NCBI GenBank assembly: GCA_946407745.1
Contig: CAMJPQ010000033.1
Span: forward strand, 1 to 37,929
Length of the DNA stretch: 37,929 nucleotides
Direction of reading: 5' to 3'
From: an uncultured Clostridia bacterium
GTDB lineage: Bacteria > Bacillota > Clostridia > Christensenellales > Aristaeellaceae
Position 1 is the first letter of the stretch. Each line of letters opens with the position of its first letter. Below, in pieces: positions 17,663 through 25,524 of this stretch. The notes beneath the pieces are model-generated. The model saw nothing but the letters and a program-made list of their open reading frames with translations. It was not told where the DNA came from and did not search any database. The position numbers and the translations under genes were made by a program.

Positions 17663-18049
17663 ATGGACATGAATCTTGTAAAGGACTGGCTGAGCACGGC
17701 AACCTCTGAGGCGCAGGATGTCATTCAGAACCCCTCCAGGGTGGATGATATACTGATGCAGCTGGAGGAAAAGCTGAAGGAAGTGCCCGCCATCGGCAAC
17801 ACGCTGGCAGATCTGCCGCTCATGATCGCCATGGTCAAGGCGTGGATCAAAAAGGAATACACCGAAGTATCCCCGAAGGTCATCGCCTGCCTGGTCGGCG
17901 CCTTCCTCTATCTGGTGAAGAAAAAGGACCTGATACCGGATTCCATCCCCGTGATCGGCATCGCGGACGACCTGGCTGTGCTGGGCCTTGCGCTGAAGCT
18001 GTCCGAGCCTGAGCTCAGGGCGTTTGCCAGTTGGAGGGACAACCATTAA
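17663..18049 (+). CDS. DUF1232 (YkvA-like) small protein
   Basis: ATG 17663 follows a strong AGGGAGGAA. The 128-residue product has a DUF1232 core in its C-terminal half: PKVIACLVGAFLYLVKKKDL, then IPDSIPVIGIADDLAVLG. That core is typical of YkvA-like proteins, which carry one or two hydrophobic segments and have no established biochemical role. The N-terminal half is a predicted amphipathic helical region (LMQLEEKLKEVPAIGNTL). It has its own promoter and terminator-bounded context, so it is probably monocistronic or read into the next gene. The family call is firm; the function is unknown. Confidence 0.85.
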   Translation: MDMNLVKDWLSTATSEAQDVIQNPSRVDDILMQLEEKLKEVPAIGNTLADLPLMIAMVKAWIKKEYTEVSPKVIACLVGAFLYLVKKKDLIPDSIPVIGIADDLAVLGLALKLSEPELRAFASWRDNH

Positions 18050-18079
18050 GGTATGAATTCGGCAGCTGCGCATGACCAC

Positions 18080-18184
18080 CATCTGCCGGTGTAAAATGCC
18101 AATTGTGTTGTGATTGCCAGTCGTCGGCGCCCTGCGCCGCCTGCCTCCTCTTGTCATTTTACCCTGCGCATCTGGCGGCAGATG
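18080..18184. other. Structured intergenic segment (long-range inverted repeat)
   Basis: CATCTGCCG (18080-18088) is complementary to CGGCAGATG (18176-18184), and TAAAATG (18092-18098) to CATTTTA (18155-18161), so the segment can fold into one large hairpin. Two smaller hairpins follow: ACACCGC/GCGGTGT (18203-18222) and CCTGC/GCAGG (18241-18255), the latter touching the next ribosome binding site. I see no gene in 18,050-18,264. Confidence 0.4.
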
Positions 18185-18264
18185 ATAACTGCGTAAGTAA
18201 TAACACCGCATTTGGGCGGTGTCACATGCAAGAAAAAACACCTGCATTGGGCAGGCGGGGAGAG

Positions 18265-18915
18265 ATGAACATGCAGTGGGCTGAATGGAAGGGCAGGGCG
18301 CTCCGGCTGCTCGGCAGCTATGAAGAGCGCGCGCCCCTCGCGCTCAACGCTTCACTTGCGCTCAACCTGCTGTATGCCCTCTTCAAGATGATTGCCGGCA
18401 TATGGGTCCACTCCTTCTGGATGATTGGCCTGGGAGGATACTACGGCATGCTGGCCGTCATGCGCTTCCTGCTGATGCGGCAGCTGCGCCGGGAGGCCCC
18501 GGCCGCAGCCCGGAGGGCTTATCGGCGCACTGCCTGGCTGCTGCTGGCGCTGACCCTTGTCATGGCCGGGATCATCGGGCAGACCTTTGTCACAGGCGGG
18601 ACATACGATTATCCCGGCATGCTGATCTATGCTTTTGCCGCCTATGCCTTCTGGAAGATTGTTTCAGCCGTTGCGGCGCTTATCCGGAAGAGAAACGACG
18701 AGAACCGCGTGCTGGCTGCGGCGAGATGTGTCACCTTTGCCCAGGCGCTGATGTCCATTCTGGCCCTGCAGGTGGCCCTGATCAACCGCTTCGGCGGCGA
18801 GGACGGCCCCGGCTTTGCCCGTCTCATGAACGGCGCGGTGGGTGCGGTCATCTGCCTGCTGGTGGTTCTGATGGCTGTGCTGATGCTGGTAAGGTCGGCC
18901 AAGGAGAAACGATGA
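18265..18915 (+). CDS. Multi-pass membrane protein of unknown function
   Basis: ATG 18265 directly follows GGCGGGGAGAG; ATG 18271, two codons on, has better spacing and is an equally good start. The frame is open from 18103, but that stretch is Cys-rich intergenic sequence. The 216-residue product has about five or six hydrophobic segments: LNLLYALFKMIAGIWVH, MIGLGGYYGMLAVMRFLLM, AWLLLALTLVMAGIIGQ, MLIYAFAAYAFWKIVSAVAAL, AQALMSILALQVALI and AVICLLVVLMAVLMLV. These are separated by short basic loops (RRAYRR, RKRND) that suggest cytoplasmic sides. There are no catalytic motifs and I do not recognise the family. A terminator follows at once. Confidence 0.75.
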   Translation: MNMQWAEWKGRALRLLGSYEERAPLALNASLALNLLYALFKMIAGIWVHSFWMIGLGGYYGMLAVMRFLLMRQLRREAPAAARRAYRRTAWLLLALTLVMAGIIGQTFVTGGTYDYPGMLIYAFAAYAFWKIVSAVAALIRKRNDENRVLAAARCVTFAQALMSILALQVALINRFGGEDGPGFARLMNGAVGAVICLLVVLMAVLMLVRSAKEKR

Positions 18916-18917
18916 AG

Positions 18918-18960
18918 GCGATACCCGGGCGGCTTCTGCCTGCCCGGGTATCGCTTTCAT
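18918..18960 (+). terminator. Perfect hairpin terminator, possibly shared by both strands
   Basis: GCGATACCCGGGC (18918-18930) pairs with GCCCGGGTATCGC (18942-18954), 13 of 13, followed by TTTCAT. It lies between the convergent membrane-protein gene and MATE remnant; the T-run is weak on both strands. Confidence 0.7.
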
Positions 18961-18976
18961 ATATGGCGGTGGCCGC

Positions 18977-19531
18977 TCAGGCCGCCGTCAGTTTTTTCTT
19001 CCGCCAGTAGAAATACCGCAGCAGGCAGCTGCTGCCGGCGAGGAACCAGGTCAGCCCCGCGGTCAGCCAGATGGACATCACGCCCGCGCTGGTGAAATGG
19101 ATCAGCAGCAGCGGCAGGCCGACACGGCCCGCGATTTCCACAATTCCATTGATCACCGCGAAGAACGCGTCCCCAACGCCGTTGAGCACACCGCGCGTCG
19201 CGTAAATCAGCCCCAGGAAAACGTAGAACCAGCTGGTGGTTTTCAGCGCCTCGCGCCCCAGCTCGATCACAGCTTCATCACTCACAAACAGGCCCACCAG
19301 CGCGCCGCCAAACAGCTGCATCATGCCCAGCATGAGCAGTGAAAGCACAGTGCTGGCCAGTATATTATCCCGAAGGCCGGCCCTTATGCGGTCGACTTTT
19401 TTTGCGCCCATGTTCTGCCCGCAGTAGGTGCTCAGCGCCATGCTCATTGAGCCGAAGGGCTGCTGCACCAGCTGCTCCAGCCGGTTGGTTGCTGTGTAGG
19501 CGGCGACTGCCGTTGCGCCGAAGGAATTGTG
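18977..19531 (-). pseudogene. 3' remnant of a MATE-family multidrug/Na+ antiporter gene
   Basis: Only the C-terminal 185 or so residues of a MATE transporter (usually about 450) remain. The homologous part starts at NSFGATAVAAYTATNRLEQL and runs through ALSTYCGQNMGAKKVDRIR, the segment that opens the second six-helix half of MATE proteins, to a Lys-rich end (YFYWRKKKLTAA). Upstream of about 19,531 the frame is still open to 19,642 but reads non-homologous, Cys/Arg-rich sequence without a ribosome binding site. The first half is therefore missing rather than frameshifted, and it is not elsewhere in the window. The breakpoint abuts a block of palindromic repeats, which suggests deletion or recombination there. 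It is unlikely to make a working transporter. Confidence 0.85.
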
Positions 19532-20003
19532 TTGTGCCGCGAGGCATGGACAGCGCACTTTTGCGCTTTTGGGGCGCCCATGGGTTGTTCTTTGGGTACG
19601 CACACAGGAATGTGAGGAGTGTGGGATGCGGAGCAGCCCCACTGGCGCTGCGCGCCGGTCTCCCCGGGAGGGGAAGGCTGAATGGTTGCAGACAAACTAG
19701 GCCCGCCTCTTTTGAGGCCACACAGACTGGCGGCCGACAAATTTCGCCTTCCCCCTTGGGGCCGTAGCGCCCGGAAAACAGCCCGGTGGGCTGTTTTCAG
19801 CGGAGGCCGGGCGGCAGCCCCGGAGAAGGTGGCAGCGCCGTGAGGCGCTGACGGATGAGGTCGTGCCGCCGGTTAGCAACCCCAATGCCGGCATGAGACC
19901 AAAGCCTCCCCAACTCGTTGGGGAGGGGGAGCGCTTGCGGTGGAGGGGTCACCCGGAGAACGGGCGGCAGTCCCGGAAAGACCTTCTTATGCTGGACGGC
20001 AAC
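19532..20003. repeat. Block of palindromic, probably dispersed intergenic repeats
   Basis: No gene is visible. The block holds several strong palindromes: GAAAACAGCCC/GGGCTGTTTTC (19774-19798, perfect, 3-nt loop), CAGCGCC/GGCGCTG (19833-19850) and CCTCCCCAAC/GTTGGGGAGG (19905-19926, perfect). The stretch GAAGGTGGCAGCGCCGTGAG followed by GCGCTGACGGATGAGGT (about 19,826-19,861) resembles, from memory, a repeat scattered in many gut Clostridia genomes. CCTTCCCCC/GGAGAAGG motifs flank the first palindrome. It separates the broken MATE gene from the glycosidase cluster. Confidence 0.6.
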
Positions 20004-20037
20004 AAAAAACCGCTCTGCCCCATTGGGGCAGAAGCGG
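20004..20037 (-). terminator. Intrinsic terminator of the GH2 gene
   Basis: Read on the minus strand, CCGCTTCTGCCCC and GGGGCAGAGCGG form a stem with one bulge around an AAT loop, followed by TTTTTTG. It lies about 45 nt after the GH2 stop. Confidence 0.88.
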
Positions 20038-20080
20038 CTGAATGGTGAGAATGCATGAGACAATGGTTATCCGGCGCATC

Positions 20081-22459
20081 TCACACGATGCACTGAATGT
20101 GCGCCTCGCAGGCGCCTGGCTTTCCTTCCACCCGGACGGTGGTATCGCCCTGGACCTCCACAATGGCCAGCGCTTCGCCGTAGTAGGTGTCGCACTTGGT
20201 ATCAAGGTAGCTGAGCTCGTAGAACGGGCAGGCGGAGCCCAGGCCGCGCAGCCGGCCGCCGGTGACGGACACGTTCAGAATGCCGCGCTCTGTGGGCTTC
20301 ACCTCGCCTTTTTGATCCGTATACTGCAGGCGGACGAAGGCCAGGTGGCCCTTCTTCACGGCGGTTTCCTCCGGTATGGCCCGCAGCACGGTTTCGCTGC
20401 CGGCGGTGGTCAGCGCGTTTTTCCCGATAACATGGCCGCTCTCGTCATAGCTGACGGCCTCGACGGTGCCGTTTTCATAGGGCACATGGAAGGTGAACAC
20501 GCAGTTTTTGCCCATTGGCTTTTTGCCTGCGGAGCGCCCGTTGACAAACAGCTCCACACTGGCCGCGCGGGCATACACCTCCACGTGGGCGCTTCGGCCC
20601 TCGCAGCCGCGCCAGCTCCAGGAGGGCATGGCGTTGGTCATTTTCCAGGCGGAGGGAGAATGCTTGCCCTCGTGGCACAGCGGCCGCACCGCGATGAAGG
20701 GGCCTTTCTCGATTTCAAAGGCAACCTTTGTATAAAGCGCCTCGCCCAAAGGCTTGCCGGTCAGGTCGATGCGCCCGGAACCGGCTGTGATCCAGCCCAG
20801 GCCGTTGTCAAAGCGCGGCGCGTAATCGGCATATTCCCAGCTGCCGACGGCGACCTCGCCCATGTAGTCGATGCCTGCCCATACAAAGTCGCCGATCAGG
20901 CGGGGCTCCTGCTTGGCCAGCTCCCAGAACCTGTAGGCATCGGAGCAGAAGGTTTCGCTGCCCAGTATCAGCCGGTCCGGATACTTTTTCAGGTCCTTTT
21001 TATAGCGCTTTTCGCCGTAGTTGTACCCTGCGATGTCCATGTTGGCAAAGGCCTTGCGGGTGGTCACGTCGCTGCCGTGCAGCGTCGCGCCGATCTTCAT
21101 GAAGTCAGCGCCCATGATGCCTGCCAGGTCGTTGAAGAACTTGCTGCCTGTGGAGCTTTCCTTCGTCTTTTTGCCCTCCGCCTTGGCCTTGGCGTTGCGG
21201 GCGGCTTCCTTCGCTGCCTTCTCGTCGGAATACTGGCCGAAGCCGATGGCGTTGAGGAAATTGAAGAAGATGTTGATGCCGCAGGTGACGGGGCGGGTGG
21301 CGTCCAGGCCGTGCAGGTATTCCGTCATGTCCTTCGTCAGCTGGATGCCCTTCGGCTGGGCGGTTTCCGCCACCTCGTTGCCGGTGGAGTACAGGATGAC
21401 GCAGGGGTGGTTGTAGTCCTTGTCCACCATGTCGCTCAGGTCCTGCCGCCACCACTGGTCAAAGTATTGCACATAGTCGTGCATGGTCTTATGGATGTAC
21501 CAGTGGTCGATGTACTCGTCCATGACCAGCATGCCCAGCCGGTCGCAGATTTCCAGCGCGGTCTTTGAGCAGGGGTTGTGGGCGGAGCGCAGGGCGTTGT
21601 AGCCGTTTTCCTTCAGTATGCGGATGCGCCTCTCCAGCGCGTCCGGATCGCAGACCGCGCCCAGCAGGCCGTTGTCGTGGTGGACACATGCGCCGCGCAG
21701 TATGGTCCGTTTTCCGTTCAGCAGCAGGCCATCCTTTCCCCAGGAAAGCGTGCGCAGGCCGAAGGTCTCCACAGCCTCATCCCGGCAGAACCTCACGCGG
21801 CATGTGTACAGCATGGGGGCTTCCGGGCTCCAGGGCCGGGCGTCGGGAAGCGTGAGCACGAAGGAGCGCTCAGCGCCGGCTGCCTGGGCCAGGCATTTTT
21901 CACCATCCAGAATCTCCACAGACACGCTGCCCTCGCCGCTGGCCTTCACGCTGACTTCAACCTTTGCGGGGCTGAGGGACAGGGTTTTGATTCTCACTCC
22001 GTTCAGCTCAATGTGGTCCTTTTCACTCGCCCACAGCCTGACGGGGCGGTAAATGCCAGCGCCGGAATACCAGCGGGAATTTGGCTGGTCGGCGTTGCGG
22101 GCAATGACCTCCACCGTGTTTTCCCCCGCGTGCAGAAACTCGTCGCACGGCACGTAAAAATTTGTGTAGCCATAGGGACGGAAAGCCGCTTTCTGTCCGT
22201 TGAGGCGCACCTCGGCGCAGCGGTATACCCCCTCGAATTCCAGCACATGGTGCAGCCTGGCTTCCTCCTCGGACAGGTGAAAGCGTTTGGCATACAGGTA
22301 GTCATAGCCCTCAAACCAGCTCACGTTCAGCCCGCCCAGAGCGTCGGCGCTGCGCCTTTCGCGCAGCATGGCGTCGTCCGGGATGCGCACGGGCCTTCCT
22401 TCACCCGCTTCCTCCAGGTGTCTGCAGGTCCACCCGTCGTGGAACAGCGTGTTCCGCAT
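20081..22459 (-). CDS. Glycoside hydrolase family 2 enzyme (beta-galactosidase/beta-glucuronidase type)
   Basis: The start ATG at 22459 follows GGGGAGGAAAAGG; the frame is open upstream to 22855 but crosses a terminator. The 792-residue product has no signal peptide, so it is probably cytoplasmic. The order is a sugar-binding jelly-roll domain (about 45-150, NVSWFEGYDYLYAKRF...RWYSGAGIYRPVRLW), an Ig-like domain, a TIM barrel and C-terminal beta domains. In the barrel, LLLNGKRTILRGACVHHDNG opens the domain, CVILYSTGNEV carries the acid/base Glu362 and RLILGSETF the nucleophile Glu502. The C-terminal part (VEVYARAASVELFVNGRSAG) fits the extra beta domain of many gut GH2 enzymes. It is the last gene of the minus-strand glycosidase cluster, separated from GH3 by a hairpin. 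Sugar specificity cannot be read from sequence. Confidence 0.9.
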   Translation of the reverse strand: MRNTLFHDGWTCRHLEEAGEGRPVRIPDDAMLRERRSADALGGLNVSWFEGYDYLYAKRFHLSEEEARLHHVLEFEGVYRCAEVRLNGQKAAFRPYGYTNFYVPCDEFLHAGENTVEVIARNADQPNSRWYSGAGIYRPVRLWASEKDHIELNGVRIKTLSLSPAKVEVSVKASGEGSVSVEILDGEKCLAQAAGAERSFVLTLPDARPWSPEAPMLYTCRVRFCRDEAVETFGLRTLSWGKDGLLLNGKRTILRGACVHHDNGLLGAVCDPDALERRIRILKENGYNALRSAHNPCSKTALEICDRLGMLVMDEYIDHWYIHKTMHDYVQYFDQWWRQDLSDMVDKDYNHPCVILYSTGNEVAETAQPKGIQLTKDMTEYLHGLDATRPVTCGINIFFNFLNAIGFGQYSDEKAAKEAARNAKAKAEGKKTKESSTGSKFFNDLAGIMGADFMKIGATLHGSDVTTRKAFANMDIAGYNYGEKRYKKDLKKYPDRLILGSETFCSDAYRFWELAKQEPRLIGDFVWAGIDYMGEVAVGSWEYADYAPRFDNGLGWITAGSGRIDLTGKPLGEALYTKVAFEIEKGPFIAVRPLCHEGKHSPSAWKMTNAMPSWSWRGCEGRSAHVEVYARAASVELFVNGRSAGKKPMGKNCVFTFHVPYENGTVEAVSYDESGHVIGKNALTTAGSETVLRAIPEETAVKKGHLAFVRLQYTDQKGEVKPTERGILNVSVTGGRLRGLGSACPFYELSYLDTKCDTYYGEALAIVEVQGDTTVRVEGKPGACEAHIQCIV

Positions 22460-22540
22460 GGCCTTTTCCTCCCCATCATGGTGTACTGTTTGTCTGATTC
22501 CAGCCTGCCGCGGCCTCAGGGGGACATCATTTTTGAAATA

Positions 22541-22579
22541 AGGATAAAGTGCGCCGGGGAAATGACTGCTCCCCGGCGC
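22541..22579 (-). terminator. Hairpin terminator between GH3 and GH2 genes
   Basis: GCGCCGGGGA and TCCCCGGCGC (plus-strand 22551-22560 and 22570-22579) form a perfect 10-bp stem. On the minus strand it is followed by ACTTTATCCTTATTT, a weak T-rich tail, so partial read-through into GH2 is likely. Confidence 0.65.
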
Positions 22580-22587
22580 GAAAGCAA

Positions 22588-25524
22588 TTACGCTTTTTTC
22601 ACAGCTTTTTTCCTGCTCAGGAACCACATCACGCCGCAGACGGCGGTGAGCACGGCGAACAGCGCGGTGGCGCAGTATTCGGTCATCTGCCACCAGGTGG
22701 TGATGGGCACCACGCGGGCGGTGGAGGAGATGCCGTTCATGGCGGAGGAATTCACCTGCACGTACAGGATGCGGTGGATGGCCTGGCGCAGCAGGTTGGC
22801 GATGTAGGGATCGTTCTGCTTGTCGCTGATGTCGGAGGCCCTGAAGCCGTCCCACAGGTCCGCACCGCCCTCCAGGCCCTGGGTCTGCACGGTGAAGTTG
22901 GAGTTGGAGGAATAGTCGGTGATCACGATGCCGTCAAAGCCCCATTCGCCGCGCAGCAGGTCGGTGAGCAGGCTGCGGCACGCGCCGCCCCACTCGGTGC
23001 CGATGCGGTTCATGATGGTCATGGCGCCCTTGGCGTGGCTCTCGGTCACGGCGGGGGCATAAGCGGCCAGGTACGCTTCGCGGATGGCCTGCTCGTTGGC
23101 CCACACCATCACACCGGCGCGGTGGGTTTCCTGGTCGTTCAGGGCGAAGTGCTTCATGAACACATACACGCCCTTGTCCTGGATGGCCTTGACCTCGGGG
23201 GCCATCATGGCGCCGGAGAGGAAGGCGTCCTCGGAGAAGTATTCATAGTTGCGGCCGCAGTAGGCATTGCGGTGGATGTTCGCCGCGGGGGCGTACACGC
23301 CGTTGGTGTGGGTCTTCAGGCCCTGGGTGCCGATGTTGCTGCCCAGCTCGGTCATGATGTCCCTGTTCCAGGTGGCGGCCATGATGACCTCGGCGGGGTA
23401 AGCGGTGCCGGATTTCTTGCCGCCGAAGAAGCTGTCCGTGATGCCCTGCGGGCCGTTGGTTTCCACGGTGGCGGGCTTGGAGATGGAGTTCGCGGCCTTG
23501 GTGTTATGGAAGGCGTTGATGACGATGTCCTCCTGCTCGGCAAAGCTCATCTGGTCCAGCAGCTTTTCCCAGGCAGGGTCGTCATAGGGGAGGCCCATCA
23601 TCATGGCCAGCGTCATGCCGTTGTTGGCGTTGTAGGTGGGCATCACATAGGGATTGCCGGCCTCATCCTCGGTCTTCGCCACATATTCGTTGGCAATGTC
23701 CTTCGCCATCTGCTCGGTCACGCGCACCACGGTGGTGGCGGTGGGATAGGTGCCTTCCCAGTCGCTGCGGCTGAGGTAGGTCACCTTGGTTTCGCTGGCG
23801 GCGTAGCGGTTCAGGTCCGCGCCGTCAAACAGGTTGCCGATGGCCTTGCCGGTGGCGGTGGACACAGAGTAGGTCTTGTTGTCCTGGCTGCCCTGGGTGT
23901 ACTTGAAGGTCAGCGCGGTGCTGCCCGCCTCGTCCATGCCGTTTTCCACGGTGTAGCCCTTGGCGGCCAGGATGTTGTTGACGGCGTTATGGGCGTCGGT
24001 GCCCACGGTGAGGTAATAGTCGCCCGCGTCCACGATGTAGGTGCCCGCGCCGTTGGCATCGTAGCTCTTCATCAGCTCCCTGGGCACATCGATGGTCACA
24101 ATTTCGCTCTGGCTGGGGTTCAGCTGCCTGGTCTTGGCAAAGCCCACCAGCTCCACGGCGGCCTTTTCGATGCCGTGCTGCTTATCGTAATCGGTGTAGG
24201 GCTTCTGCATGAAGACTTCCACCACATGCTTGCCGGGCACGGCGCCTGTGTTGGTCACAGCCACAGACACGGTGAAGCGGTCGCTGCTTTCGGTGACCTT
24301 GAAATCGCTGTAGGCAAAGTCGGTGTAGCTCTGGCCGTAGCCGAAGGTGCGGTACACCTGGGAGGCGTAGTCGTAGTCGCCGGGGTTGCCGGTGCCCATC
24401 ACCTTGTCCTCGTAGCGGGTTTCAAAGTACTTGTAGCCCACATAGATGCCTTCCTGGTAGACCACGTAGTTCACGTTGGTCTGCAGGTCGTCGTTGGTTT
24501 CGGTCAGGCCCATTTCCGCCGCGTTGGGGTAGGTGCAGTCGGCAAAGTTGACCAGGGAGGGGCTGTAGGCGTTGTCCGTCAGGTAGGTGTCCACCAGGCG
24601 GCCGGAGGGGTTGATGCTGCCGGTCAGAATGCCCGCCACGGCGTTGTTGCCGTAAGCGCCCACGCCGCCGATCCACAGCGCCGCGTCGATGCCGTAGGCG
24701 GGATCGTCCAGGAACGCGCAGTTGACGGCATTGGAGGGGTTGAGCAGCACCACGATTTTCTTGAAAGTGCCGCTGTCCTTCAGGGCCTTCAGCGCTGTCA
24801 GGGTATCCTTCTCATTGGTGGAAAGGGCCAGGTAGTCGCCGTTTGTGCCCTCGTCGGTGCAGCCGGTGATGGCCAGGTCCAGACCCTCGCCGCCGGAGCG
24901 GGCCAGCACGAAGATGGCCGCGTCGCCGTAGGCCGCGAAGGTGTCGGTCAGGCCCGCTTCTTTTTCAATCAGGTTCCACGGCACATCGTTGATGGAGTAG
25001 TCGCCCTTGGCGGCGCAGGAGCTCAGCGCGGGCACCTTGCGTTTGTAGGACGCGCCGTTGCCGGTGTTGTAGAAGGTCCACAGGGCGGTGTTGATTTCCG
25101 CGCCGGCGCTCTCCAGCGCCTTGCGCAGGTTGGGGGCGGTGGAGGTGTTCACAGAGCCGGAGCCCGTGCCACCGTAGATCATTTCCACACTGGAGTGGGA
25201 GAAGAGGCTGACCTTGGCGCCGTCGCCCAGGGGCAGGGCGGCGTTTTCATTCTTCAGCAGCACCGCGCCTTCGGCCTCGGTGCGCGCGCACAGGTCCTCT
25301 TCATAGTAGGAGAACCAGTCGTCGTAGCCCGCCCACTCATCGGGGAAGTAGTCGGTATCGCCGCCAACGCCGTCATCCACGATCTTGTAGGTGTCGGCCA
25401 GCAGGAAGGCGTTCACGGAGGTGAAGAAGTAATTGGTCACCACATCCGCCACGATGAGGAACACCAGGATGGCGGCAAAAACGATGGTCAGTGTTTTCCA
25501 CAGCTTTTTATGGTTCTTTTTCAT
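22588..25524 (-). CDS. Membrane-tethered, domain-swapped glycoside hydrolase family 3 enzyme
   Basis: ATG 25524 follows GAGGAGG and overlaps the upstream stop (ATGA). The product is 978 residues. Helices at about 11-34 and near the C-terminus (YCATALFAVLTAVCGVMWFL) would hold it to the membrane with the enzyme outside. The usual GH3 order is reversed: the C-domain comes first (GAVLLKNENAALPL...ARSGGEGLDLAI with probable acid/base Glu213). An Fn3-like part follows (FTVSVAVTNTGAVPGKHVVE), and the catalytic barrel comes last (KHFALNDQETHR; GFDGIVITDYSSN with nucleophile Asp870). This permuted order is known from rumen Clostridia such as Ruminococcus albus. It is probably a beta-glucosidase or beta-xylosidase-like exo-enzyme. 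Its promoter is the LytTR-type one upstream of the lipoprotein gene. Confidence 0.9.
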   Translation of the reverse strand: MKKNHKKLWKTLTIVFAAILVFLIVADVVTNYFFTSVNAFLLADTYKIVDDGVGGDTDYFPDEWAGYDDWFSYYEEDLCARTEAEGAVLLKNENAALPLGDGAKVSLFSHSSVEMIYGGTGSGSVNTSTAPNLRKALESAGAEINTALWTFYNTGNGASYKRKVPALSSCAAKGDYSINDVPWNLIEKEAGLTDTFAAYGDAAIFVLARSGGEGLDLAITGCTDEGTNGDYLALSTNEKDTLTALKALKDSGTFKKIVVLLNPSNAVNCAFLDDPAYGIDAALWIGGVGAYGNNAVAGILTGSINPSGRLVDTYLTDNAYSPSLVNFADCTYPNAAEMGLTETNDDLQTNVNYVVYQEGIYVGYKYFETRYEDKVMGTGNPGDYDYASQVYRTFGYGQSYTDFAYSDFKVTESSDRFTVSVAVTNTGAVPGKHVVEVFMQKPYTDYDKQHGIEKAAVELVGFAKTRQLNPSQSEIVTIDVPRELMKSYDANGAGTYIVDAGDYYLTVGTDAHNAVNNILAAKGYTVENGMDEAGSTALTFKYTQGSQDNKTYSVSTATGKAIGNLFDGADLNRYAASETKVTYLSRSDWEGTYPTATTVVRVTEQMAKDIANEYVAKTEDEAGNPYVMPTYNANNGMTLAMMMGLPYDDPAWEKLLDQMSFAEQEDIVINAFHNTKAANSISKPATVETNGPQGITDSFFGGKKSGTAYPAEVIMAATWNRDIMTELGSNIGTQGLKTHTNGVYAPAANIHRNAYCGRNYEYFSEDAFLSGAMMAPEVKAIQDKGVYVFMKHFALNDQETHRAGVMVWANEQAIREAYLAAYAPAVTESHAKGAMTIMNRIGTEWGGACRSLLTDLLRGEWGFDGIVITDYSSNSNFTVQTQGLEGGADLWDGFRASDISDKQNDPYIANLLRQAIHRILYVQVNSSAMNGISSTARVVPITTWWQMTEYCATALFAVLTAVCGVMWFLSRKKAVKKA

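Noticed and set aside
15326-18247. 973-codon open frame on the minus strand across the sortase tail, solute-binding protein, DUF1232 gene and gaps
   Set aside because: It runs antisense to three well-supported genes, and its composition (His, Val, Gly, Gln rich) is that of a shadow frame in GC-rich DNA. No ribosome site or domain fits. It is notable only because it also passes through two intergenic gaps.
19532-19642. N-terminal extension of the MATE frame (19,532-19,642)
   Set aside because: Open frame without homology, ribosome site or membrane pattern; treated as intergenic sequence after a truncation.
20042-21568. 508-codon plus-strand open frame opposite GH2
   Set aside because: Starts near the GH2 terminator and mirrors GH2 codon structure; no independent evidence.
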